From contig DIFU01000104.1 in assembly GCA_002419285.1 (NCBI GenBank), positions 1 through 9,590 on the forward strand: DNA of 9,590 bases, in the 5' to 3' direction. The stretch comes from Prolixibacteraceae bacterium UBA5740 (lineage in GTDB: Bacteria > Bacteroidota > Bacteroidia > Bacteroidales > Prolixibacteraceae). Made by a program: the position numbers and the translations under genes. The notes below the pieces were generated by a model that was not told the origin of the DNA, searched no databases, and saw only the letters and a list, made by a program, of their open reading frames with translations. The first letter of the stretch is position 1. Every line of letters begins with the position of its first letter. This document shows positions 1 to 5,855 of this stretch, piece by piece.

Positions 1-120
1 ATCTTTTAGACTGTAAATCAGTGTTTTTTTTATGAATGAAGGCTATGGATGAATGGGAATGAATCGCTGTTAATCCCTTTCTTATCAATGTATTTATCCA
101 TGTTAATATGAATATTTCTG

Positions 121-128
121 TATATTTA
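121..128 (+). promoter_or_regulatory. possible -7 promoter element of the Fnr-like gene
   Basis: TATATTTA fits the Bacteroidota -7 consensus TAnnTTTG at all but the last base and lies about 36 bases before the proposed TTG start. No clear -33 TTTG is seen at the expected distance, so this is a weak call. The surrounding 163 bases are AT-rich and contain no gene that I can support. Confidence 0.25.
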
Positions 129-163
129 CGGTCGAAAAAGAAGGTTAAAGGCAAATTGTAAAA

Positions 164-177
164 TTGACTTTTGTGAA
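164..177 (+). promoter_or_regulatory. candidate Fnr-type operator overlapping the regulator start
   Basis: TTGAC-TTTT-GTGAA has the 5-4-5 geometry of Fnr/Dnr operators with one mismatch from perfect symmetry. With one flanking base on each side it matches the palindrome at 922-937 in 14 of 16 positions. It lies exactly on the proposed TTG start codon of the Crp/Fnr-family gene, which would suit negative autoregulation. Because the match is imperfect and also encodes protein, chance cannot be excluded. Confidence 0.4.
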
Positions 178-922
178 TTGGATTAGCGATACGATTGAGA
201 AACCTGGTATTACGGAGAAAAATTGTCAGCATTGTAAGGATGATTGTTGTGTTTCATGTTTTGACAAGAATAACGGACTGATGTTCAAAACTTTGTCGAA
301 GTCTGAACTTGAAAGGCTGGTGAGTAATAAATACAATGTCCGCTTCAGGCCAGGTGAAACCATCTTAAAGCAGAATACGCTGTCGACCAATATTGTATGT
401 TTACGCAAAGGGATCGTTAAGGTATATGTTGAAGGAGCCAAAGACAAGAATTTAATACTGAAGGTGATGAAAGATACCGGTATACTCACGAGTGGGGTAT
501 TTGCCAGTGAGACTCACCGACCATACACAGTAACAGCCGTAACCGATGTGGAATGTTGTTTCATCAACTCCGACAACATTCTCGAACTTTTTTCGTCAAA
601 CAGCATTTTTGCACTCAGCCTGATCAACCACTACCATCAGCTGAACAACCATATGTTTAATACTCTTGTGAACCTGACCCAGAAATATATGCCGGGAAGA
701 GTAGCTGATACATTATTGTATCTGAGACATCAGGTGTTTTGTTCCAATCCGTTTTTACTTCCGTTCAGCCGGCAGGAACTGGCAGAAATGTCGGCCATGA
801 CAAAAGAGAGTTTTGTCCGTATTTTAAAGGAATTCAAGACTTCAGGATTAATCAGCCAGGAAGGTAAATACATGGAAATAATTGATGAAGAGTCGCTTAA
901 GGAGATAAGCCGTAATGGCTGA
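164..922 (+). CDS. Crp/Fnr-family transcriptional regulator with N-terminal cysteine cluster
   Basis: A DNA-binding regulator of the Crp/Fnr superfamily, 252 residues. The N-terminus carries C21, C24, C28, C29 and C32. A cyclic-nucleotide-like beta-roll follows (about 45-140, with RPGETILKQ near 62-70), then a dimer helix and a C-terminal helix-turn-helix (about 200-225). The recognition helix keeps the family's Glu and Arg (E215, R219 in KESFVR). C132 aligns by eye with E. coli FNR C122, so a redox- or oxygen-responsive Fe-S cluster is plausible but not shown. The start is uncertain: an in-frame stop lies at 146-148, and the first ATG (281) would remove the cysteine cluster. I therefore prefer TTG at 164; GTG at 173 is also possible. 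It is 151 bases upstream of the cytochrome genes and is the likely local regulator. Confident on family, not on signal. Confidence 0.9.
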   Translation: MTFVNWISDTIEKPGITEKNCQHCKDDCCVSCFDKNNGLMFKTLSKSELERLVSNKYNVRFRPGETILKQNTLSTNIVCLRKGIVKVYVEGAKDKNLILKVMKDTGILTSGVFASETHRPYTVTAVTDVECCFINSDNILELFSSNSIFALSLINHYHQLNNHMFNTLVNLTQKYMPGRVADTLLYLRHQVFCSNPFLLPFSRQELAEMSAMTKESFVRILKEFKTSGLISQEGKYMEIIDEESLKEISRNG

Positions 923-937
923 TTGACATTTGTCAAT
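922..937. promoter_or_regulatory. perfect 16-bp palindrome, candidate Fnr-family operator
   Basis: ATTGACATTTGTCAAT is a perfect inverted repeat whose core TTGAC-N4-GTCAA has the spacing of Fnr/Dnr/Nnr-type operators (TTGAT-N4-ATCAA). It starts on the last base of the regulator stop codon, about 185 bases before the preferred cytochrome start. A near copy lies at 163-178. It could also form a weak AT-rich hairpin followed by T5 (941-945) and act as the regulator's terminator. The copy at the other end of the gene makes me favour an operator. Confidence 0.5.
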
Positions 938-1035
938 GCTTTTTATTACCCACCGCATCTCTTTGCTTGATTATTACGAGTCGTTTCATTCTCATATATC
1001 ATACTACATCTTAGGGCCAAATTCACGGGGCTGTG

Positions 1036-1043
1036 TATTTTTG
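1036..1043 (+). promoter_or_regulatory. Bacteroidota-type -7 promoter element upstream of the hexaheme gene
   Basis: TATTTTTG matches the TAnnTTTG consensus exactly and would place transcription start near 1050. That is shortly before the ATG at 1074 and about 70 bases before the preferred ATG at 1122. No good TTTG -33 element is seen 19-21 bases upstream, which would fit an activator-dependent promoter. The candidate operator at 922-937 is centred about 120 bases upstream of this start, far for direct activation. Confidence 0.4.
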
Positions 1044-1121
1044 CCACATAGATAATTAGTATTATTTTATATTATGAACGATAACAATTACACTCGTATT
1101 AACAAACCTAATCCATCAATT

Positions 1122-2189
1122 ATGGGAACAAAGAATTTATTCAAGGCTATCGTCCTCTTTTTATTTGCCGGAGCACTCATGATGACTTCCTGTGTGAAAG
1201 AAGGGCCAATGGGTTTACCAGGTTTAGACGGGAAAGACGGTGTGGATGGTACCAATGGCCAGAATGGCGTTGATGGTACGGCCAGTTGCATTGCCTGTCA
1301 CAATCAAACCAATAAAGCATTAATCTCAGCTCAATTTGAAAATTCAGTACACGGTGAAGGCCCTAATGTGGCATACGCCGGTGCTCGTTCAGGTTGTGCA
1401 ACCTGTCACTCGGGCAATGGTTTTGTTGCTGCCAAAACACTTGGGGTAAGGGATTTGCCCGCTAATTTGGACAAAGGTGAACCATTTACCTGTGCCACTT
1501 GCCATACCTCACACCAGACATTCGATTTCGCCAATGACGGTCCCGATTACGCTCTTCGTCTGACGGATCCACTGAAACCTTATATGGATAATACAGGTTC
1601 TGTGCAAATCGACATGGGAGCTTCCAATATTTGTATTGACTGCCACCAGCCACGCGAACACGCTCCGGTTGCAAATGCGGAAGGCAATTTTACCATTCCG
1701 AATAACCGTTTTGGTCCGCACTACAGTACTCAGTCAGTAGTTGTTGAAGGTATATGGGGATACACTTTCGCCCAGGCTTCCACAGCCATCCCCGGTGCAG
1801 GCTCACATCCTCACCGTACAGCTGCTTCCTGCAACTCTTGCCACATGCACGACAGCACCAACGGTACAGTTGGCGGTCACACATGGAACGTAGGACCCGC
1901 CGCTTGTTCAAGCTGCCACTCAGGCATTAATACTGCTGAGGCAATTCAGGCCGCAAAAGCAGAGTACTATGAACTCTTCAACGAATTGGGAGAAAAACTG
2001 CTTGAAAAAGGAGCCATGCGCTTAACCACAACCGGATCACTCGAGCCGAATCCAAATGCTACTGTGCCAATTGATGTAGCCGGTGCATTGTTCAACTATC
2101 GTCTTCTCTATGGTGACCACAGCGGTGGTATCCACAACCCGGCTTATGCCAAAGCTCTGCTCAAAAATTCAATTGAAGCCCTGAACTAA
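1122..2189 (+). CDS. hexaheme c-type cytochrome lipoprotein with collagen-like stretch
   Basis: A 355-residue multiheme cytochrome c, probably lipidated at the outer membrane. Residues 1-24 form a lipoprotein signal ending in MMTSC (lipid Cys24). Nine consecutive Gly-X-Y triplets follow (about 28-54). Six CxxCH heme sites start at residues 56, 92, 124, 171, 237 and 262. A GPHYSTQ motif between hemes 4 and 5 and a C-terminal helical part ending in HNPAYAKALL are shared with other multiheme electron-transfer cytochromes as I remember them. There is no CxxCK site, so an NrfA-type nitrite reductase is not indicated. The frame opens earlier at ATG 1074, adding 16 residues; I chose 1122 because it gives a normal short signal peptide. 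It is flanked by a promoter motif and a strong terminator, so probably monocistronic. The likely role is a surface or periplasm-facing electron carrier; its partner is unknown. Confidence 0.9.
   Translation: MGTKNLFKAIVLFLFAGALMMTSCVKEGPMGLPGLDGKDGVDGTNGQNGVDGTASCIACHNQTNKALISAQFENSVHGEGPNVAYAGARSGCATCHSGNGFVAAKTLGVRDLPANLDKGEPFTCATCHTSHQTFDFANDGPDYALRLTDPLKPYMDNTGSVQIDMGASNICIDCHQPREHAPVANAEGNFTIPNNRFGPHYSTQSVVVEGIWGYTFAQASTAIPGAGSHPHRTAASCNSCHMHDSTNGTVGGHTWNVGPAACSSCHSGINTAEAIQAAKAEYYELFNELGEKLLEKGAMRLTTTGSLEPNPNATVPIDVAGALFNYRLLYGDHSGGIHNPAYAKALLKNSIEALN
1203..1283 (+). repeat. collagen-like Gly-X-Y coding repeat (9 triplets)
   Basis: Nine uninterrupted Gly-X-Y triplets (GPM GLP GLD GKD GVD GTN GQN GVD GTA) are encoded between the lipidated cysteine and the first heme site of the hexaheme cytochrome. 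Asp is frequent at Y, and only one triplet has Pro at X and one at Y. In bacteria such segments can form trimeric stalks; here it may be a short spacer. Confidence 0.85.
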
Positions 2190-2199
2190 AAAGGATATG

Positions 2200-2232
2200 T
2201 AAAAGACTTCCCCTTATCAGGGAAGTCTTTTA
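2200..2232 (+). terminator. strong hairpin terminator after the hexaheme gene
   Basis: The 12-base arms at 2201-2212 and 2220-2231 (AAAAGACTTCCC / GGGAAGTCTTTT) pair perfectly around a 7-base loop, extended by one T-A pair. The 3' arm ends in TTTT. It starts 11 bases after the hexaheme stop codon and separates that gene from the next unit. Confidence 0.8.
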
Positions 2233-2326
2233 ACAATGCAGTTTTCACAGTTTGGTATCAGGTTTGTATTACCTTCAATGTGATCATAGCTAAAAGTTCA
2301 TGGCTAACATCAAAAACAAGAATTTT

Positions 2327-2710
2327 ATGAAAAAAATAAATATATCGGTCATCTTATTTTTCCTGGTATTGGTATTCGCAGGTTGTAAGTATGATTTCAT
2401 TCTTGAAGAGGAAGCACCACCGGTTGATCCTTCAGGACCTGAAATCAGTTATGCAACGCAGATTCAGCCTATATTCAATGCAGGGTGCGTAGGATGTCAC
2501 AAAGCCGGTGCCACTGCTCCAAATCTGGTTTCCGGTAGTTCTTACGCCGCAATCAATACCAGTAAGTATATCAATACTGCAACTCCTGCCGAAAGTGGTA
2601 TTTATAAGGTTCCCGCACCTGCCGGAACTTCTCACAGGCACAAAACCTATACTGCCTCTGAGGCTGCCCTGATTCTTGGATGGATACAGCAGGGAGCTAA
2701 AAACAATTAA
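2327..2710 (+). CDS. monoheme c-type cytochrome lipoprotein
   Basis: A 127-residue lipoprotein with one heme site. The signal peptide ends in a lipobox VFAGC (Cys20). After an acidic, Pro-rich linker comes YATQIQPIFNAGCVGCHKAG, with CxxCH at 54-58. The C-terminus, ASEAALILGWIQQGA, is the usual end of the small planctomycete-type/Bacteroidota cytochrome c domain. The mature protein has no methionine, so the usual distal Met ligand is absent; H103 or H105 in the SHRH segment may take its place (inference). The frame also opens at ATG 2300; I prefer 2327 (ATGAAAAAA) for its compact signal peptide. The barrel gene begins 20 bases downstream, implying co-transcription. Probably an electron carrier at the outer membrane, working with the barrel or the hexaheme protein. 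Confidence 0.85.
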   Translation: MKKINISVILFFLVLVFAGCKYDFILEEEAPPVDPSGPEISYATQIQPIFNAGCVGCHKAGATAPNLVSGSSYAAINTSKYINTATPAESGIYKVPAPAGTSHRHKTYTASEAALILGWIQQGAKNN

Positions 2711-2730
2711 CCATGGTTAAATCGGATAAA

Positions 2731-3642
2731 ATGAAAAAAGCGATATTATATCTTATTCTGGCAGGTTTGTTTAACCTGGGTGCTTTTGCCCAGGATGAAG
2801 AGGTTCAGGAGAAAGACAGGCCTGTGAGGGCTCCTTTCGCCAGTGGATTGCTTCTTGATAACCAAACCACTTACATTCCTTCGGTGAAAACTTTGGAATA
2901 CGTTATACAGCACAAATTCGGCAATATGCAGAACGGCCGTTCAGATCTCTGGGGGATATATGCCCCGGGAGCCAATATTCGGCTCGGAGTCAATTATGTG
3001 CCTTTCAAAAACTTTCAAATCGGTGTAGGTGGTACCAAAAAGAACATGTATACCGATTTTAACGCCAAGTGGACCATCGTTGAGCAGACCCGCAGGAATA
3101 CCATTCCGGTAGCTGTTGCCTTGTATGGTGTCATGGCCATTGACGGACGTAACGAAAGCGCGTTTGGAACCGGACAGGTTGTTGGAACCAAAGGCCCGAC
3201 ACTGCCACGTTCAGTTAACTTCCAGGACCGCCTTTCCTATTTTTCACAGTTGATCATCAGCCGTAAATTTGGTGAAATGGTTTCTTTGCAGGCTGGCGCC
3301 AGCTTCTCACATTACAATATGGTAGTGTGGGATGGCGACCACGACAAGATAGGCCTTCACTTTAACGGAAGGGTCAATGTTTCTCCGCAGTCATCGATTA
3401 TTTTCAACTACGATGTTCCTCTTAAAATTAAAGATATTTCTGAACAGCGTGAATGGATCAATCATCCTGAACCTAATTTATCACTGGGTTGGGAGATTGC
3501 AACCAGTACACATGCGTTCCATATTTATGCAGGTACTGCCGATGGAATCGTTCCACAGGATATGATGATGCATAATCTGAATAAACCGGGTTGGGATAGT
3601 TTCGCATTGGGCTTTACCATCACACGTCTTTGGAATTTTTAG
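2731..3642 (+). CDS. DUF5777-family outer-membrane beta-barrel protein
   Basis: A 303-residue exported protein resembling the DUF5777 family of Bacteroidota. It has a type I signal peptide (residues 1-20, cleavage after AFA). A PVRAPFASGLLL segment follows, then TLEYVIQHKFG and repeated amphipathic strands (IRLGVNYVPFKNFQIGVG and similar). The last residue is Phe, in TRLWNF, as expected for an outer-membrane barrel. It has no heme motif. Its molecular function is not established to my knowledge; from memory the family often sits beside c-type cytochromes, as here. At this length it would be a modest barrel, much smaller than MtrB-type porins. It lies 20 bases after a monoheme lipoprotein and 23 bases before a cytochrome c, so the three are probably one operon. 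It may house or dock the cytochromes at the outer membrane (inference). ATG 2713 is an alternative start. Confidence 0.82.
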   Translation: MKKAILYLILAGLFNLGAFAQDEEVQEKDRPVRAPFASGLLLDNQTTYIPSVKTLEYVIQHKFGNMQNGRSDLWGIYAPGANIRLGVNYVPFKNFQIGVGGTKKNMYTDFNAKWTIVEQTRRNTIPVAVALYGVMAIDGRNESAFGTGQVVGTKGPTLPRSVNFQDRLSYFSQLIISRKFGEMVSLQAGASFSHYNMVVWDGDHDKIGLHFNGRVNVSPQSSIIFNYDVPLKIKDISEQREWINHPEPNLSLGWEIATSTHAFHIYAGTADGIVPQDMMMHNLNKPGWDSFALGFTITRLWNF

Positions 3643-3665
3643 TCATTTTTTTTAAATTAAAAACT

Positions 3666-4082
3666 ATGAAAGCAAAAAATCTCGTTTTCACATTAGCAAC
3701 ATTGGTTCTTGGTGTTGTACTCATGTCATTTGTTAGTGTACCTCAGCAGAAGAAGGGTGAAGCCTGGAAAATTCCTGCCGAGTACAAAGCAAAAAAGAAC
3801 CCTGTAAAGGGTGATGCCAGTCTTGAACGTCTTGGAAAAGCCGCTTGGGCAAAACATTGCCGCTCTTGCCATGGTAACCTTGGGAAAGGTGATGGCCCAA
3901 AAGCCGCCAGCATGAAAACTTTCCCCGGTGATTTCTCTGACGCTGCCTTCCAGGCACATACCGATGGCGATATCTATTACATGTCATTTGTGGGCCGTGG
4001 TGAAATGCCTAACTTCGAAAGCAAAATTACAGACGAAGAAGAGCGTTGGGCTGTAGTCAACCTTATCAGGACAATGAAATAA
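3666..4082 (+). CDS. exported monoheme class I cytochrome c
   Basis: A 138-residue class I cytochrome c acting in the periplasm. Residues 1 to about 25 form a hydrophobic signal peptide or uncleaved anchor; the cleavage site is not clear. The heme site is CRSCH (65-69), followed by GxxGKGDGP. The distal ligand is most likely M114 in RGEMPNF, and the domain closes with the usual helix (EEERWAVVNLIRTM). The upstream ATG at 3630 overlaps the barrel gene and gives a poor signal sequence, so I use 3666. It is the last gene before a very strong terminator. Its likely job is to shuttle electrons between the inner-membrane heptaheme/cytochrome b pair encoded next and the outer-membrane components encoded before it. 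Family assignment is secure; partners are inferred. Confidence 0.92.
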   Translation: MKAKNLVFTLATLVLGVVLMSFVSVPQQKKGEAWKIPAEYKAKKNPVKGDASLERLGKAAWAKHCRSCHGNLGKGDGPKAASMKTFPGDFSDAAFQAHTDGDIYYMSFVGRGEMPNFESKITDEEERWAVVNLIRTMK

Positions 4083-4092
4083 TTCTGTTTGC

Positions 4093-4137
4093 AATACGCA
4101 TCGAATCCGATTCTTCGGATCGATGCGTATTTTTTTT
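4093..4137 (+). terminator. very strong hairpin terminator before the heptaheme gene
   Basis: The outer arms AATACGCATCG (4093-4103) and CGATGCGTATT (4121-4131) pair perfectly. A single bulged A separates them from an inner stem ATCCGA/TCGGAT closed by a TTCT loop. Eight T residues (4130-4137) follow. This is a textbook intrinsic terminator, yet it ends only 17 bases before the ATG of the next gene. Confidence 0.92.
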
Positions 4138-4154
4138 AATCAAATTGATATAAA

Positions 4155-5096
4155 ATGCTGAACCTAAGGGGATTTCTATGTTTTATTGCAGGTCTGCTGG
4201 TGATGTCGCATGTCTCGGCTCAGGAGAATGCCATGAGGGAGGAGAACCAGGTCTGTCTAAACTGCCACAGCAAACAAACCTATTCCTTTTTTAATGATTG
4301 GTCGGGTCAGGATGAGAAAAGGCTGATGAACCCGCATTTGGTAATTGACTCGGTCATGTTTATGAACGGTGTTCATCAAACATTTGCCTGTACCGATTGC
4401 CATTCAATGGATTACGAAACGTATCCGCACCTGCATGAGCTCAAACTGGAACCGATGGCCACGTGTCTGGACTGCCACGGTGGTGATCCCCACTACGAAC
4501 AGTACCAGTTTGAAAAAATTGATGAAGAATTTCAGAAGAGCGTCCACTTCGAGAGAGCCGGTGACCTCTTTACCTGCAGCAAATGTCACAACCAGCATTA
4601 CTACCAGAATGCTGCCAGGACCAGTTCAACCGTTGGAGAGATTGTTCGTATTAACAATCAGATGTGCCTTACCTGCCACTCCAATGCTGCCCAATATAGT
4701 CTCTCAACCAATGCCGAATTTCACAATCTTAGCGACGTTCATGAATGGCTTCCCAACCAGGAACTCCATTTCAGAAGTGTCCGCTGTATCGATTGTCACA
4801 GCGAGTTTAAACAGGACCTGATGGTCTCCCATAATATCCAACCCAAGGAAAATGCAGTGAAAAAGTGTGCCGAATGCCACTCTGCCAATTCCATGCTTCA
4901 GGCTACCCTGTATCGTTACGAGAACATCCAGGCACGCGAAGACCAGGGCTTTTTCTCGTCCATCCAGAGTAACCAGGCCTATATCATTGGTGCAAACCAG
5001 GTTCCGCTTTTTAAATACATCACCATTGGGATCATCGCTTTGATTGTCATCGGAATCTCTGTTCACATCGCATTCAGGGTTATCTTAAAAAAGTAA
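4155..5096 (+). CDS. heptaheme c-type cytochrome with C-terminal membrane anchor
   Basis: A 313-residue multiheme cytochrome. The signal peptide is 1-22 (cleavage after VSA). Seven CxxCH sites start at residues 34, 79, 104, 141, 171, 211 and 238, with many extra histidines (H61, H74, H92, H94, H113, H131, H148, H190, H196, H205, H226) that could be distal ligands. A hydrophobic helix at about 285-306 ends in LKK, so the heme domain should lie in the periplasm on a C-terminal anchor. NapC/NrfH proteins are anchored at the N-terminus, so this differs from them. No CxxCK active-site motif is seen. A cytochrome b gene starts 5 bases downstream, and the two probably form one quinol-oxidising complex in the inner membrane. 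The closest idea I can offer is a split version of CbcL-like b/c cytochromes, which fuse these parts. Confidence 0.92.
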   Translation: MLNLRGFLCFIAGLLVMSHVSAQENAMREENQVCLNCHSKQTYSFFNDWSGQDEKRLMNPHLVIDSVMFMNGVHQTFACTDCHSMDYETYPHLHELKLEPMATCLDCHGGDPHYEQYQFEKIDEEFQKSVHFERAGDLFTCSKCHNQHYYQNAARTSSTVGEIVRINNQMCLTCHSNAAQYSLSTNAEFHNLSDVHEWLPNQELHFRSVRCIDCHSEFKQDLMVSHNIQPKENAVKKCAECHSANSMLQATLYRYENIQAREDQGFFSSIQSNQAYIIGANQVPLFKYITIGIIALIVIGISVHIAFRVILKK

Positions 5097-5101
5097 TTGT
5101 C

Positions 5102-5722
5102 ATGTCTGAAAAAAGATTATATTTCTATCCAGTCTGGCTTCGCATCTGGCATGCAATCAATGCCTTGGGAATATTGATTCTCATTTTTACCGGGTTCTTT
5201 ATGCATTATGGTATCCATGGCGATATCCTCGATTTTTCCATATTGGTGACTTTGCATAATGTGACCGGAATTGTGCTTGCAGCCAATTACCTGTTTTTCC
5301 TGTTTGGTAATCTGTTTTTTAATAATTACCGTTTTTACAGGTTAAAGACCAAAGGATTATTTGACCGGCTTACCCGTCAGGCTTTATATTATGCTTTTGG
5401 GATGTTTAAGAACCAACAACCTCCTTTTCCTCTCAGCGAAAAGCGTAAGTTCAATCCCATGCAGAAATTTTCCTATTTCGTTGTTATGTATCTGCTGGTT
5501 CCATTGGTGATTGCCTCTGGGATCGGACTTCTGTTCCCTGAATTAATTGTCGAAAAAGTATATAATCTCAGTGGTGTGTTTTTAACCGCAATTTTTCATG
5601 CTGGATTAGGTTTTTTGATTTTTGTTTTCCTTCTTGTTCATCTTTATGCTGCTTCAATCGGGAAGAGCCCATTGAAGAATTTCCGGAGTATCGTTACCGG
5701 ATGGCATGAACCCAACCATTGA
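5102..5722 (+). CDS. cytochrome b561/hydrogenase-type membrane cytochrome b
   Basis: A 206-residue integral membrane diheme cytochrome b of the family that includes Ni/Fe-hydrogenase and thiosulfate-reductase b subunits. There are four transmembrane helices at roughly 12-34, 46-72, 122-145 and 160-185. Candidate axial histidines are H17 (RIWHAIN), H52 (TLHNVTG), H166 (FHAGLG) and H180 (LLVHLY). The PMQKFSYFVVMY segment before the third helix is also typical. Such proteins exchange electrons between the quinone pool and a periplasmic partner. The partner is almost certainly the heptaheme cytochrome whose gene ends 5 bases upstream. No hydrogenase or molybdoenzyme gene is in the window. A terminator follows at 5761. 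Confidence 0.9.
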   Translation: MSEKRLYFYPVWLRIWHAINALGILILIFTGFFMHYGIHGDILDFSILVTLHNVTGIVLAANYLFFLFGNLFFNNYRFYRLKTKGLFDRLTRQALYYAFGMFKNQQPPFPLSEKRKFNPMQKFSYFVVMYLLVPLVIASGIGLLFPELIVEKVYNLSGVFLTAIFHAGLGFLIFVFLLVHLYAASIGKSPLKNFRSIVTGWHEPNH

Positions 5723-5760
5723 GTCAGGTCTTTTTTAATCAATCAGAACCAATAAGTTTG

Positions 5761-5790
5761 AAAGAGGCGCCAGTATCCTGGTGCCTCTTT
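5761..5790 (+). terminator. hairpin terminator after the cytochrome b gene
   Basis: The arms AAAGAGGCGCCAG (5761-5773) and CTGGTGCCTCTTT (5778-5790) pair over 13 bases with one G-T wobble around a TATC loop, followed by a T-rich tail. It closes the heptaheme/cytochrome b unit 38 bases after its stop codon. Confidence 0.8.
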
Positions 5791-5855
5791 GTTGTATTTA
5801 GTTATTCCGTGATCCGTTTTAATTCATTTTATTTGTATGGAAAATCCTTGCGAAT

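Noticed and set aside
4139..4149. ATCAA-A-TTGAT inverted repeat just upstream of the heptaheme gene, resembling Fnr half-sites
   Set aside because: The half-sites face the wrong way and are one base apart rather than four, so it does not fit an Fnr operator.
4369..4821. 150-codon open frame on the + strand inside the heptaheme gene
   Set aside because: It is an alternate frame of a gene with seven heme motifs; its translation has no recognisable domain or signal and an unlikely composition.
4704..5066. 120-codon open frame on the - strand opposite the heptaheme gene
   Set aside because: Antisense shadow of a well-supported gene with no motif of its own.
1122..5096. Nitrite (NrfA) or octaheme tetrathionate/hydroxylamine reductase as the function of the multiheme genes
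   Set aside because: Both multiheme proteins have only CxxCH sites; the CxxCK active-site heme of those enzymes is absent and the heme counts (six and seven) do not match.
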